Below, in pieces: positions 45,342-53,797 of a stretch of DNA of 64,000 bases (position 1 is the stretch's first letter; the number at the start of each line of letters is the position of its first letter). The position numbers and the translations under genes were made by a program. The notes under the pieces are model-generated. The model did not search any database. It worked only from the letters and a program-made list of their open reading frames with translations, and was not told where the DNA came from. This DNA is from Paenibacillus_S sp043945595 (lineage in GTDB: Bacteria > Bacillota > Bacilli > Paenibacillales > NBRC-103111), in the NCBI RefSeq assembly GCF_043945595.1, contig NZ_JBIFNP010000002.1, positions 186,001 through 250,000 of the forward strand, in the 5' to 3' direction.

Positions 45342-47681
45342 ATGCATACTGATTTATACGCATCCGCTCCCTTCGGAGCCGGAAGCGATGCTATACCGCT
45401 GGCGCCGTTAGCCGAGACGGCAACGAGCCGTGAGCTTGTGGGCGACGAACAGCCGGACGCTTTCTACTTCCGCGCCCTGGAGCAGCAGGGCATCTTCCTG
45501 AATCAAGCGCAAATTCAGGCCGTCCGGCACGGCGAAGGCCCCCTGCTTACGCTCGCCGGCGCAGGCTCCGGCAAAACGTCGGCGCTCGTCTGCCGGACCG
45601 GATACTTAATTACCGTTCGCAAGGTCAGTCCCCGGCATATTCTGCTCGTCACCTTCTCAAGCAAGGCGGCCGCCGAGATGAAGCAGCGGATTGCCGGGCT
45701 CCCCGGGATGACGGCCCGCATGGCAAACGACGTTCAGGCCCGCACGTACCATGCGTTCTTTTTGCTGCTGCTGCGCCGACAGGGCTACGATCAGGATATT
45801 TTGTCGGAAACCCGCTACCAGCACATTATCCTAAAGCGCATGCTCCGCGAGAAGGGACTCCAGGACGACTACCAGCCGGAAACGCTGCTGTCGGAGCTGT
45901 CCCGCTGCAAAATGAATCTCATCGACATTGCCGGGTTACCCGAGAAAACGATGGACGAACGAAACATCAAAACCATCTTCACGCAGTATGAGCAGTGGAA
46001 GACGGCCAATCATAAAATGGACTTCGACGACGTCCTTCTGTTTGCCTATCAGCTGCTGCAGCGCTCCCCCGAGCTGCTAAGATCGCTGCAGGAGCGGTTC
46101 ATCTATGTTATGAACGACGAGTTTCAGGATACGAACCATCTGCAGTACGAGCTGGTCCGAATGATCGCGGCGCCGCAGCACAATTTCATGGTTGTCGGCG
46201 ACGACGATCAGACGATTTATACTTTCAATGGCGCAAGCCATGAATATATACTGGATTTTCACAAGCTGTTCCCCGATGCGCGGACGATTACGCTCGATAT
46301 TAATTACCGTTCCAGCTCCAGTATCGTCGGCTTGGGCAATGAAGTCATCCGGCGCAATAAAAAGCGTAAGCCCAAGCGGCTTGCGGCGACGAAATCCAGC
46401 GAGATCGCCCCCCGCTATTACCGTCCCGGCGATGCGAACGAAGAAGCGCAGGCCGTCATCGCACGCGTGCTGGAGGATGTGAAACAAGCCCGCCGCTCTT
46501 ACAGCGATTTTGCTATTTTGTACCGGAGCGCCAGCGACAGCCGGGCCATGCTCGAGCATCTCGTGATGCGCGAGATTCCTTTCGTCCATTACGGCGGAGG
46601 AGACGTTTTCTATGAACAGTGGATGGTCAAGCCGGTCATTGACCATATGCGCCTGTCTCTGCATCGGCGAAACTTCGAGGCCATGGAGGGCATCCTGCCT
46701 ACGCTGTATATTAATCGGGATAAAGGAATGGATTTCATCCGCAGACAGGAAGCGATCCAACGGAAAAAGGGCCCCCTCGCCTACCTCCTATTCCTCCCCG
46801 AGCTGAAGGATTTTCAGAAAGAAAAGCTGAAGGAGCGCCTGGCCCGGATCAAAATATTCGCGCAGATGAAGCCTGTCGACGCTATCAAGGAGATGCGGCG
46901 CACCTTCTACGACGCTTTCCTGGAGACCGGGGAGCGGAGCGTGCTGACGCCGCACAAGGAAGTGCTGAAGGAAACGCTGGACGAGCTGGAATCGGCGGCC
47001 AAGCCTTTTGCCAGCGTGGAGGCTTTCGTCGGGCATGTGGAGCAGATGATTGCGAAGCACAAGGAGATGGAGCGGCTGCGGCAGGATGCGGACGCCGACC
47101 GCGTAACGGTCATGACCATCCACAAATCGAAGGGGCTGGAGTTCCCCGTCGTCTTCGTCATCGGCGTCTCCGACGGGATGCTGCCGCACAGCTCGGCATT
47201 GGAGCAGCCGTCTTCCCGGGGCGATAAGCCCAAAGCCGAGCCCTCGGAGGACAAGGCAGCCGCGCTGGAGGAAGAGCGGCGGCTGGCCTATGTCGCCATC
47301 ACCCGCGCCCGAGAGGAGCTGATCCTCAGCTCTCCCGCCTATTTCCGCGGCAAGAAGGCCGAGGTGTCCCAGTTCATCCTCGCCCCGTTCCGCAAAGCTT
47401 CGCCGCCTGGCGCGGCCGGGGGCGCGGAGGCCCGCAGAAGCCCGTCGTCCGGCGGCAGTCCCCGCGCGGCTGACGGCCTGCCGAAGCGCAGCGCCGCAGC
47501 CAAGCCGCCGCTGCGGACAGTCAACGAGACCGTGTACGCGTGGGTATGTACAGGCGGCGGGTGCAGCGCCTGGGCCCGCATTTCCACGCAGCAGGAGACC
47601 CGCATAAAGGACAAGGCTTGTCCTTTATGCGGCGCTCCGATGCGCCGGGGAAGCAAAACCATCGCCGTCAGGCAGGGCTGA
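45342..47681 (+). CDS. UvrD/Rep-type DNA helicase with YdjO-like C-terminal zinc ribbon
   Basis: A 779-residue superfamily 1 helicase. Walker A GAGSGKTS is at 73-80. Motif Ia is VTFSSKAAAEMKQRI, motif II is NDEFQDTN, motif III VVGDDDQTIYTFNGA, motif V VMTIHKSKGLEFPVVFV and motif VI YVAITRAREELILSSP. A variable low-complexity linker follows. The last 54 residues form a zinc ribbon, YAWVCTGGGCSAWARI then ACPLCGAPM, like YdjO. It resembles Bacillus YjcD and probably acts in DNA repair. AAGGTG precedes the ATG. Confidence 0.9.
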   Translation: MHTDLYASAPFGAGSDAIPLAPLAETATSRELVGDEQPDAFYFRALEQQGIFLNQAQIQAVRHGEGPLLTLAGAGSGKTSALVCRTGYLITVRKVSPRHILLVTFSSKAAAEMKQRIAGLPGMTARMANDVQARTYHAFFLLLLRRQGYDQDILSETRYQHIILKRMLREKGLQDDYQPETLLSELSRCKMNLIDIAGLPEKTMDERNIKTIFTQYEQWKTANHKMDFDDVLLFAYQLLQRSPELLRSLQERFIYVMNDEFQDTNHLQYELVRMIAAPQHNFMVVGDDDQTIYTFNGASHEYILDFHKLFPDARTITLDINYRSSSSIVGLGNEVIRRNKKRKPKRLAATKSSEIAPRYYRPGDANEEAQAVIARVLEDVKQARRSYSDFAILYRSASDSRAMLEHLVMREIPFVHYGGGDVFYEQWMVKPVIDHMRLSLHRRNFEAMEGILPTLYINRDKGMDFIRRQEAIQRKKGPLAYLLFLPELKDFQKEKLKERLARIKIFAQMKPVDAIKEMRRTFYDAFLETGERSVLTPHKEVLKETLDELESAAKPFASVEAFVGHVEQMIAKHKEMERLRQDADADRVTVMTIHKSKGLEFPVVFVIGVSDGMLPHSSALEQPSSRGDKPKAEPSEDKAAALEEERRLAYVAITRAREELILSSPAYFRGKKAEVSQFILAPFRKASPPGAAGGAEARRSPSSGGSPRAADGLPKRSAAAKPPLRTVNETVYAWVCTGGGCSAWARISTQQETRIKDKACPLCGAPMRRGSKTIAVRQG

Positions 47682-47791
47682 GGCGTGCTGCTCACCCGAG
47701 CAGCAGCCTGATGGTGATGGAAAGCCGCTCCGGCGGTATGCAGGAGCCCTTGGAAGGTCTCCGATAAGACGGCAGCCATTCATACACAACA

Positions 47792-47837
47792 CAAAAGGGA
47801 AGCCAGCGAATCACCGATGCTTCCCTTTTGTTTTTTT
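47792..47837. terminator. Bidirectional terminator
   Basis: CAAAAGGGAAGC / GCTTCCCTTTTG, a 12-bp stem followed by TTTTTTT. It separates the convergent helicase and aldo/keto reductase genes. Confidence 0.9.
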
Positions 47838-47871
47838 GCAATTATTTCAGCCTTGTTGTGTCTTCCGCTTC

Positions 47872-48867
47872 CTACGCGTTCAGAATCTGTTCGATCCGCG
47901 CCAATTCCTCAGCGGAAAATTCGAGGTTATTGATCGCGCCGGCGGCATCCTCAATCTGACTGACCTTGCTCGCTCCGATAAGCGCCGAGGTCACGCGGCC
48001 GCCCCGCAGAACCCAGGCCAATGCCATCTGCGACAGCTTCTGGCCGCGCTCCTGCGCCAAGGCGTCCAGCTTCCGCACTTTGCCGATGACTTCTTCCGTA
48101 ATGTCCTCGCGCTTCAGGAACACGCTCTGCCCGGCCGCGCGGGAATCCGCAGGAATGCCGTTCAAATAGCGGTCGGTCAAAATCCCCTTGAACAGCGGGG
48201 AGAAGACGATGCTGCCGACGCCCTCTTCCTCCAGCACGTCCAGCAGACCGTCCTCGACCCAGCGGTTCATCATCGAATAGCTCGGCTGATGAATCAGGCA
48301 CGGCGTACCCAGGCTTTTCAGAATCCGGATCGCTTCCCTCGCCTGCTCCGGCTTGTAGTTGGAAATACCGACATAGAGTGCTTTGCCTTGACGAACGATC
48401 AGATCCAGCGCAGCCATCGTCTCCTCCAGCGGCGTATTCGGGTCCGGGCGGTGATGGTAAAAAATATCGACATAATCGAGCTTCATCCGCTTCAGGCTCT
48501 GATCGAGACTCGAAACGAGATACTTCTTCGAGCCGAAGTCGCCATACGGCCCAGGCCACATCAGGTAGCCCGCTTTCGTTGAGATGATCATCTCGTCGCG
48601 GTAAGGCGTCAGATCATCCTTAATCATCTGCCCGAACATTTCCTCCGCGCTGCCCGGCGGCGGCCCGTAGTTGTTCGCAAGGTCGAAATGGGTAATCCCC
48701 AGGTCAAACGCCCGGCGTACCATAGCCCGGCCGCGCTCGTAGGAGTCGACACCCCCGAAATTATGCCACAGGCCCAGCGAAATGGCCGGCAGCTTCAATC
48801 CGCTGTTTCCGCAGCGGTTATATTTCATAGCTTCATATCTTTGCTCCGATGCTGTGTAAGGTGTCAT
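47872..48867 (-). CDS. Aldo/keto reductase (YghZ / L-glyceraldehyde-3-phosphate reductase-like)
   Basis: A 331-residue NADPH-dependent reductase. The catalytic tetrad is visible: D in THFDLANNYGPPPG, Y in the same stretch, K in IISTKAGY, and H in DIFYHHRPDP. The NADP part ends VTSALIGASKVSQIEDA. The GPPPGSAEE insertion is typical of YghZ-type enzymes, which reduce L-glyceraldehyde 3-phosphate or methylglyoxal. ATG at 48867 has GGGAGGAAG upstream. It is divergent from an AraC regulator, a plausible controller. Confidence 0.92.
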   Translation of the reverse strand: MTPYTASEQRYEAMKYNRCGNSGLKLPAISLGLWHNFGGVDSYERGRAMVRRAFDLGITHFDLANNYGPPPGSAEEMFGQMIKDDLTPYRDEMIISTKAGYLMWPGPYGDFGSKKYLVSSLDQSLKRMKLDYVDIFYHHRPDPNTPLEETMAALDLIVRQGKALYVGISNYKPEQAREAIRILKSLGTPCLIHQPSYSMMNRWVEDGLLDVLEEEGVGSIVFSPLFKGILTDRYLNGIPADSRAAGQSVFLKREDITEEVIGKVRKLDALAQERGQKLSQMALAWVLRGGRVTSALIGASKVSQIEDAAGAINNLEFSAEELARIEQILNA

Positions 48868-49037
48868 CGCTTTAACTTCCTCCCTATACATGCTCCTCGT
48901 CTTCGAGAAGGCATTTGGCGGCATGTTCCGCCGCTTCGTTCCTCTCCATTGTACCCCAGTCTGCTTGCCCCGGACATGTCAGCAGGCGGAAATCATATGG
49001 TATAATGTCTTTTTATCCTATTCTCGGAGGATACGCC

Positions 49038-49910
49038 ATGCCGGATTTCAAATATATGCTGCCCATTCACCAGTTCGATCCATACGACGATTTGAAGCTG
49101 TATTATTGCGGCTCGGAGCAGTGCTTGCCCGGCCATTCCTGGGGGCCCGCCCTGAAGGATCATTACAAAATTCATTACATCCACAGCGGCAAAGGCATGT
49201 ACCGCACCCCGGAGAAAACGCATACGTTGACGCAGGGGCAGGGCTTTCTGATCTGTCCTGATGTCCTTTCCTTTTATCAGGCCGACGCGCACGAGCCATG
49301 GACGTATTCCTGGGTCGCCTTCAAGGGGACGAACGCGGATTCATATTTGCAGCGTGCTTGCTTGACCTCGGAACAGCCTGTATTCCGGACGGCGCAGCAG
49401 GAAACGATCGCTCTCTGCTTCCAGCAGATGTTTCAAGCCAGCCTGATGCCCAAAAGCCGGGATCTCCGTCTGCTCGGCTCCTTGTATCAATTTCTGTCGA
49501 TTCTCATAGAGGATGCCTCTCCTTCCCGAGAGCTCGAAGCTTATGCCGAAGGAGCGGACAGGCAGCAGCTCTATGTCGCCAAAGCCGTTGAATTTATTGA
49601 GACCAACTATTCCCGCTCTATGAGCATTGCCGAATTAGCCGACCAGGTCGGGCTGGAACGCAAATATTTGACCAAGCTGTTCAAAAGCCGTACCGGGCTG
49701 TCTCCACAGCTCTATGTGATTCATTACCGGATCGGCAAAGCCTGCGAATGGCTCGCCGACCCGCTGCTGTCCGTCGCTGAAATTGCCTACTCCGTCGGCT
49801 ATAAGGACCCGCTGCTCTTCTCAAAAATGTTCAAAAAAATGAAAGGCCTCTCGCCGAGCGAATACCGCCGTTCCCTCTCTGCCAGCTCCGCCTCCGCTTC
49901 ACTCTCCTGA
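49038..49910 (+). CDS. AraC family transcriptional regulator
   Basis: A 290-residue regulator. The N-terminal cupin-like sensing part (IHYIHSGKGMYRTPEKTH, then QGFLICPDVLSFYQAD) suggests sugar sensing. Two C-terminal helix-turn-helix motifs follow: SIAELADQVGLERKYLTKLFK and VAEIAYSVGYKDPLLFSKMFKK, with GLSPSEYRRS closing the domain. GGAGG precedes the ATG at 49038. It is divergent from the aldo/keto reductase gene. Confidence 0.92.
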   Translation: MPDFKYMLPIHQFDPYDDLKLYYCGSEQCLPGHSWGPALKDHYKIHYIHSGKGMYRTPEKTHTLTQGQGFLICPDVLSFYQADAHEPWTYSWVAFKGTNADSYLQRACLTSEQPVFRTAQQETIALCFQQMFQASLMPKSRDLRLLGSLYQFLSILIEDASPSRELEAYAEGADRQQLYVAKAVEFIETNYSRSMSIAELADQVGLERKYLTKLFKSRTGLSPQLYVIHYRIGKACEWLADPLLSVAEIAYSVGYKDPLLFSKMFKKMKGLSPSEYRRSLSASSASASLS

Positions 49911-50140
49911 TTCGCTTTCGGCACACAGCTGTTAAAGGTGCTCGAAGCTGAAGGTCTGGATGGGGTCAGGCGCTTTCTCAACTCTATTCTCCTGCCGCCG
50001 GAAAGCCAAGCTTTCCTCTATCGTGTCAAGTAGAGTACCGTTTGAACCAGAAGCCGACGGATATTTTCCAAATTTCTCCGTATAAAACCGTTCCAACTTG
50101 GCCATATTTACAGTAACTTGCCGAAAAGGGGTGTAATACA

Positions 50141-50314
50141 ATGGAAGCTAACATGAGCGTGGTAGATGTGATGGCTCAAATTCAACAGCTCAAGCATAAT
50201 GGGGAAACGCTGAGTAAGAAAAAAGTGAAGCAGTCTCATCCTGATCTGATGCAAAATGCACTCTACTACTTCCCCAGCTGGGAGCATGCCATTCAAAGCG
50301 CTGACATCCTTTAA
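50141..50314 (+). CDS. Small protein resembling a homing-endonuclease-associated repeat
   Basis: A 57-residue protein from ATG 50141, preceded by AAAGGGGTG. The sequence VVDVMAQIQQLKHNGETLSK, then SHPDLMQNALYYFPSWEHAIQSADI, follows the pattern of DNA-binding repeats found beside homing endonucleases (two helices, then F-x-SW-x(2)-AI-x(2)-A). The match is by eye only. It stands alone, not fused to an endonuclease, and ends just before an interrupted terminator. Confidence 0.5.
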   Translation: MEANMSVVDVMAQIQQLKHNGETLSKKKVKQSHPDLMQNALYYFPSWEHAIQSADIL

Positions 50315-50422
50315 CAGAACGTGCCCGCAGCGCCAGCAAAGTCTCTTCTTTAAGTTGACCTGACCTTTTCCGCAGCGGGAAGGCACAGATCCGCGAAGAC
50401 AGACGACTTTGCCTTTAGAAAA

Positions 50423-50653
50423 CAAGCCAAAAAGAGCAGTCCTCTACATCAGAGGCCACTGAAAAAGTCATCGCTACGAGAGTACGGAACATTCTTCCAA
50501 TCGCTGTTGTCCCTGGATTTCTTTAATTATCTTCCGCTTGTAGCGGTTGAAATCCAGGGACAAAGGCGAACGCTTTCGCTTCTACAGAACGATCCGTACT
50601 CTCCGCTAGTTTTTCAGTGGCCTCCTACATCATGGGCTGCTCTTTTTGGCTTG
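50423..50653. terminator. Terminator hairpin split by a mobile element
   Basis: The arms are 20 bp each: 50423-50442 (CAAGCCAAAAAGAGCAGTCC) and 50634-50653. They are complementary at 19 of 20 positions, and the inner part supplies A and T tails. Between them lie the element at 50452-50624 and one copy of CTACATCA on each side. Without the element the arms would enclose a loop of about 10 nt, a normal bidirectional terminator between the 57-residue gene and the HIT gene. Confidence 0.8.
50452..50624. mobile_element. 173-bp palindromic MITE-like element, copy B, with 8-bp target duplication
   Basis: It starts and ends with a perfect 15-bp terminal inverted repeat, GAGGCCACTGAAAAA / TTTTTCAGTGGCCTC. 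Internal arms also pair (GAGAGTACGGA; TGTCCCTGGATTTC), so the whole element can fold into one long hairpin. CTACATCA occurs immediately on both sides (50444-50451 and 50625-50632), a perfect 8-bp target duplication. There is no coding frame, so movement would need a transposase elsewhere. Confidence 0.9.
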
Positions 50654-50718
50654 TCCGTCCATTGAACCGGCATACATTTTTATCCGGTGCTCCGGTCGGC
50701 TATACTCGTCTTGCCGTT

Positions 50719-51144
50719 TTATGATTGCAAATGCGCCAAAATTTTTACGATGCGCTCTTGGTACTCTTCATCGCTCAGCTGCACGTTCTCCGCCGGATTC
50801 ATATCGAACATTCTTCCCCAGGCATGTCCGCCTTCATACTTTGGCACCACATGGAAATGCAGGTGCGGCATCGTATCGCCGAAAGCGCCGTAGTTGATTT
50901 TATCCGGCTCGAAGGATTGCTCCAGCGCTTGGGCCACCTGAGCCACATCCCGCATAAAAGCATCCTGCGTGTCCTGCGGCAGGTGGAAGAACTCCTTGGC
51001 GTGGTCATTCAATGCGACCACGCAGCGTCCCGGATAAGACTGCTCCCGAAACAAATACACCGTCGACACTCTAAGCTTGCAAATTTCAATCATCAGCTTG
51101 CTGATGCGCTCGTCCTGCGCGCAATAAATACACGGTTGACTCAT
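50719..51144 (-). CDS. HIT family nucleotide-binding protein
   Basis: A 141-residue histidine-triad hydrolase or transferase acting on nucleoside phosphate conjugates. The triad motif HLHFHVVPK is at 94-102. An N-terminal CIYC-x(n) pattern (QPCIYCAQDERI) may bind zinc. ATG at 51144 follows GGGGAGCG and is preferred over a longer frame. It ends toward the interrupted terminator. Confidence 0.93.
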   Translation of the reverse strand: MSQPCIYCAQDERISKLMIEICKLRVSTVYLFREQSYPGRCVVALNDHAKEFFHLPQDTQDAFMRDVAQVAQALEQSFEPDKINYGAFGDTMPHLHFHVVPKYEGGHAWGRMFDMNPAENVQLSDEEYQERIVKILAHLQS

Positions 51145-51305
51145 GCTCTTTCGCTCCCCTGTTCCCGTTGAAATGGCTGTCTTGATGAAGTTAATATTAA
51201 CCATCCGCCGTTCATTTGTCTACGGTCTTTTGGGAACGCTTACCCCAACGATTGCTGCGAAATAAAATGGTTCCGTTTCATTGAAAACGCATACATTTTG
51301 ATTTC

Positions 51306-51343
51306 AAAAAAAAAACTGCCATTAACCGAAGTTAAGGGCAGTT
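51306..51343 (-). terminator. Terminator of the second cold-shock gene
   Basis: AACTGCC.TTAAC pairs with GTTAA.GGCAGTT around a CGAA loop (one mismatch). On the minus strand it is followed by nine T. Confidence 0.9.
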
Positions 51344-51356
51344 CTTATCGCTGAAA

Positions 51357-51557
51357 TTACAGTTTTACAACGTTCTCAGCTTGTGGTTCACGGTTGCCTT
51401 GTACCACGTTGAATTGAACTTGTTGACCTTCGTCCAAAGTTTTGAAGCCGTCGCCTTGAATCGCGCTGAAGTGAACGAATACATCGTTGCCGCCTTCAAC
51501 CTCGATAAAGCCAAAGCCTTTCTCTGCGTTAAACCATTTAACTGTACCTGTTTGCAT
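51357..51557 (-). CDS. Cold-shock protein, second copy
   Basis: A 66-residue CspB-type RNA chaperone with GTVKWFNAEKGFGFIEVEGG and VFVHFSAIQGDGF. It is nearly identical to the copy at 40758 in its first 40 residues. GGAGG lies before the ATG at 51557. It has a long leader of its own and a strong terminator. Confidence 0.97.
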   Translation of the reverse strand: MQTGTVKWFNAEKGFGFIEVEGGNDVFVHFSAIQGDGFKTLDEGQQVQFNVVQGNREPQAENVVKL

Positions 51558-51730
51558 GGATATTACCTCCAAAATTAAATTTAACATGTTCCTTTTATTC
51601 ACCGGAAGTAAAAAAAATTCACACATTGGAAAAGGTACCAAAGTACACCTGGTAACCCTTTACAATATGTGAAGAAAGGTTACTGCTCTAAAGTTGATTC
51701 CATCATACCATGCGCATAAGGGAAAAGCAA
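51558..51730 (-). promoter_or_regulatory. Promoter and structured leader of the second cold-shock gene
   Basis: On the minus strand TTGCTT (51730-51725), a 17-nt spacer and TATGAT (51707-51702) predict a leader of about 140 nt. Within it TTCACATATTG (51673-51663) pairs with CAATGTGTGAA (51628-51618) with one wobble. It encloses AAAGGGTTACCA, close to AAGGGTTCTTACCA in the leader of the other csp gene. Confidence 0.6.
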
Positions 51731-51800
51731 GCTGATACCTATTCCTGCCACCTATTTCCTTACAGCCCTTCTTCCCGGGGCAAGGAAACGGCCGGACACA

Positions 51801-51837
51801 AAAAAAGGAGGCCTGCAGCAACGGGCTGCAAAGCCTC
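51801..51837 (-). terminator. Terminator of the PNPOx-like gene
   Basis: GAGGC..TGCAGC pairs with GCTGCA..GCCTC on the minus strand and is followed by TTTTTTT, beyond the stop at 51922. Confidence 0.75.
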
Positions 51838-51921
51838 AAAGGTTTATATATTAAAAAGGGGGTCGACTTTTATTATAGGCTTGCTTCATTAAAGGCAGAT
51901 GAAAATAAGATTACAGCTTTA

Positions 51922-52515
51922 TTACAAATTTTGGCGTTCCTGTTCATTTGAAGCAGACATGCCTGTTTGCCGCCCGATCGGAGTGAGCCGGCCGTCCATG
52001 CTGAACGCGTTTTTGTCCTTACGGTACTGCTGCAGGCCCTCTTCTCCTTTTGCTGCCGCCCATTTCTGCAGCGTATCCCGTTCTCCCTCATAGGAGAAGA
52101 ACGGCACGCTGAAGCCGCAGGACGTCTTCACGGCATGAAGCTCGGCTGTAATGATTTGCCGTGCGCCCGGCAGAAGCTCGAAACGAGGAGCCAGCTCCTC
52201 CCACTCCTCAGAGCCCGGAAGAACCACCCTGCCCTTCCCGTACAGACGCAGAATCATCGGCGGGCCTTCAAAAGCCATGAAGAGAAACGTAATTCGGCCG
52301 TTATCCGTCAAATGCGCGCTGGTCTCATTGCCGCTGCCCGTCAAATCCAGATAAGCGACCGAGGTCGGAGACAGCAGCCGCAGCACGTCGTGTCCTTTCG
52401 GCGAAATGTTGACGTGTCCTTCCTCATCCATCGGAGCGGAGCCTACGAAAAATATCCGCTGCTTCCGGATAAATGCCTCGTGCTCAGGCAGCAAGGCGGG
52501 AAACAATTTGCCCAT
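51922..52515 (-). CDS. Pyridoxamine 5'-phosphate oxidase-like flavin-binding protein
   Basis: A 197-residue split-barrel protein. The family pattern is FIRKQRIFFVGSAPMDEEGHVNISPKG, then TSVAYLDLTGSGNETSAHL and RITFLFMAFEGPPMILRLYG. It probably binds FMN, F420 or haem; the substrate is unknown. It ends in a Gln/Arg-rich tail. It is divergent from the CDF gene. Confidence 0.85.
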   Translation of the reverse strand: MGKLFPALLPEHEAFIRKQRIFFVGSAPMDEEGHVNISPKGHDVLRLLSPTSVAYLDLTGSGNETSAHLTDNGRITFLFMAFEGPPMILRLYGKGRVVLPGSEEWEELAPRFELLPGARQIITAELHAVKTSCGFSVPFFSYEGERDTLQKWAAAKGEEGLQQYRKDKNAFSMDGRLTPIGRQTGMSASNEQERQNL

Positions 52516-52657
52516 ACCATCACCTCATCCTCGTAAAGTACATAGAAAGGAGCCAACCTTTGGGATACTAATTATAAATTTACCGTTTTCCTGTTACTTT
52601 TGGAAGAGAAAACCGTAAGCATTCATGAATTCTTGTACCGGAGGTTTAATCATATTT

Positions 52658-53650
52658 ATGAGCTCACTGCTAGAATTATTGAAAAAGGGCAACACCTCTT
52701 CCCTTACCGCCGCGCTGGGGAATACAGGCATCGCCATTCTGAAAGCCGTCGCGGCGTCGATGAGCGGCAGCGGGCCCATGTTCGCCTCGGCAATGCATTC
52801 CGTGGCAGATGCGATCAATCAAGGCTTCGTGTTCGTAGGCAGCGTGCTTGCCGAACGCAAGCCCTCAACGAAATTCCCCGTCGGCTTCGGACGGGTCATT
52901 AACATCTTTTGCATGATCGCAGTCATTGTCGTCTCCATCATGGCCTATGAAACGATCAAAGAAGGGTTTCACCTGCTGACGCATCCGGCTCACGCCAGCC
53001 ATTTCTGGATCAACTTTGCCGTTCTGCTCATAGCCATTGCCGTGGACGGCGTCGTCTGGGTGAAAGCGATGAAGGAAATTGTGCACGAGACAAGAGTCGA
53101 GGCCAAAGGCTTGGCGGTCTTCGCCGCTTCGTTCAAGCACGTGGGACGTGCCGCCCCTCCAACCCGCCTTGTATTCTATGAAGATCTGGTAGCAACGCTC
53201 GGCTCTGCGCTGGCGCTGATCGCGGTTCTCGTCTCTACCTTCACAAGCGTGCAGGTGCTGGACGGAATCGCTACCATCCTGATCGGCTGCCTGATGATCG
53301 GCGTCGTGTTTAAGGTAGGCTACGACAACATGGTGGGGCTGATCGGCGTCGCCGCACCGAAAGTTATTGAGGATAAGATTGCCCAAGTGATTCTGTCCGA
53401 TCCCCATGTAACGGATATTAACAAAATGCGGATTATTCAAGAAGGCCGGTTCTACCATGTGGAGGGCTACATTGAATTGACCAAGGGGCTCTCCCTCGCG
53501 GATGCCGATGATATCAAATTTCGGGTCCGCGACCGGCTGCTGAACGATCCGGACATTTCCGACGTCATTCTGGGCATTATCGAAGACAATGGGATTCAGG
53601 ACTGGAAGAAGCCGGAGGCGGGCGGGACACCCCCGCTTTTGCAAAAATAA
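52658..53650 (+). CDS. Cation diffusion facilitator transporter
   Basis: A 330-residue membrane antiporter for divalent cations such as Zn, Mn or Fe. The metal site in helix 2 is SAMHSVADAINQGFVFVG. Helix 5 has FYEDLVATLGSALALIAV. A C-terminal cytoplasmic dimer domain follows (VTDINKMRIIQEGRFYHVEGYIEL). GGAGG lies upstream of the ATG at 52658, which is preferred over an ATG at 52625. A terminator follows. Confidence 0.9.
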   Translation: MSSLLELLKKGNTSSLTAALGNTGIAILKAVAASMSGSGPMFASAMHSVADAINQGFVFVGSVLAERKPSTKFPVGFGRVINIFCMIAVIVVSIMAYETIKEGFHLLTHPAHASHFWINFAVLLIAIAVDGVVWVKAMKEIVHETRVEAKGLAVFAASFKHVGRAAPPTRLVFYEDLVATLGSALALIAVLVSTFTSVQVLDGIATILIGCLMIGVVFKVGYDNMVGLIGVAAPKVIEDKIAQVILSDPHVTDINKMRIIQEGRFYHVEGYIELTKGLSLADADDIKFRVRDRLLNDPDISDVILGIIEDNGIQDWKKPEAGGTPPLLQK

Positions 53651-53679
53651 TTCCGTACTCACCATTAATTTTGTATGGG

Positions 53680-53704
53680 CCGCAGGAAGCTCCTGCGGTT
53701 TTTT
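53680..53704 (+). terminator. Terminator of the CDF gene
   Basis: CCGCAGGA / TCCTGCGG with a 3-nt loop, followed by TTTTTT. Confidence 0.9.
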
Positions 53705-53726
53705 GTGCTGATTTAACAAAATCGCA

Positions 53727-53755
53727 TTGAAACTATACCGTCCAGACGGTATAGT
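53727..53755 (+). promoter_or_regulatory. Promoter with TetR operator for the SMR efflux operon
   Basis: TTGAAA (53727-53732), a 17-nt spacer and TATAGT (53750-53755) form the promoter. A perfect palindrome of 11-bp arms, ACTATACCGTC and GACGGTATAGT with CA between, fills 53732-53755, that is, the whole spacer and the -10 box. Such placement would block RNA polymerase when the TetR protein is bound. Confidence 0.85.
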
Positions 53756-53797
53756 AATGAAATGAAATTCAATCGGAAGGAGCCTTGCAGACAGACT

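Noticed and set aside
49932..50105. A 57-residue minus-strand frame (MAKLERFYTEKFGKYPS)
   Set aside because: Amino-acid composition is plausible, but there is no ribosome site and no recognised relative.
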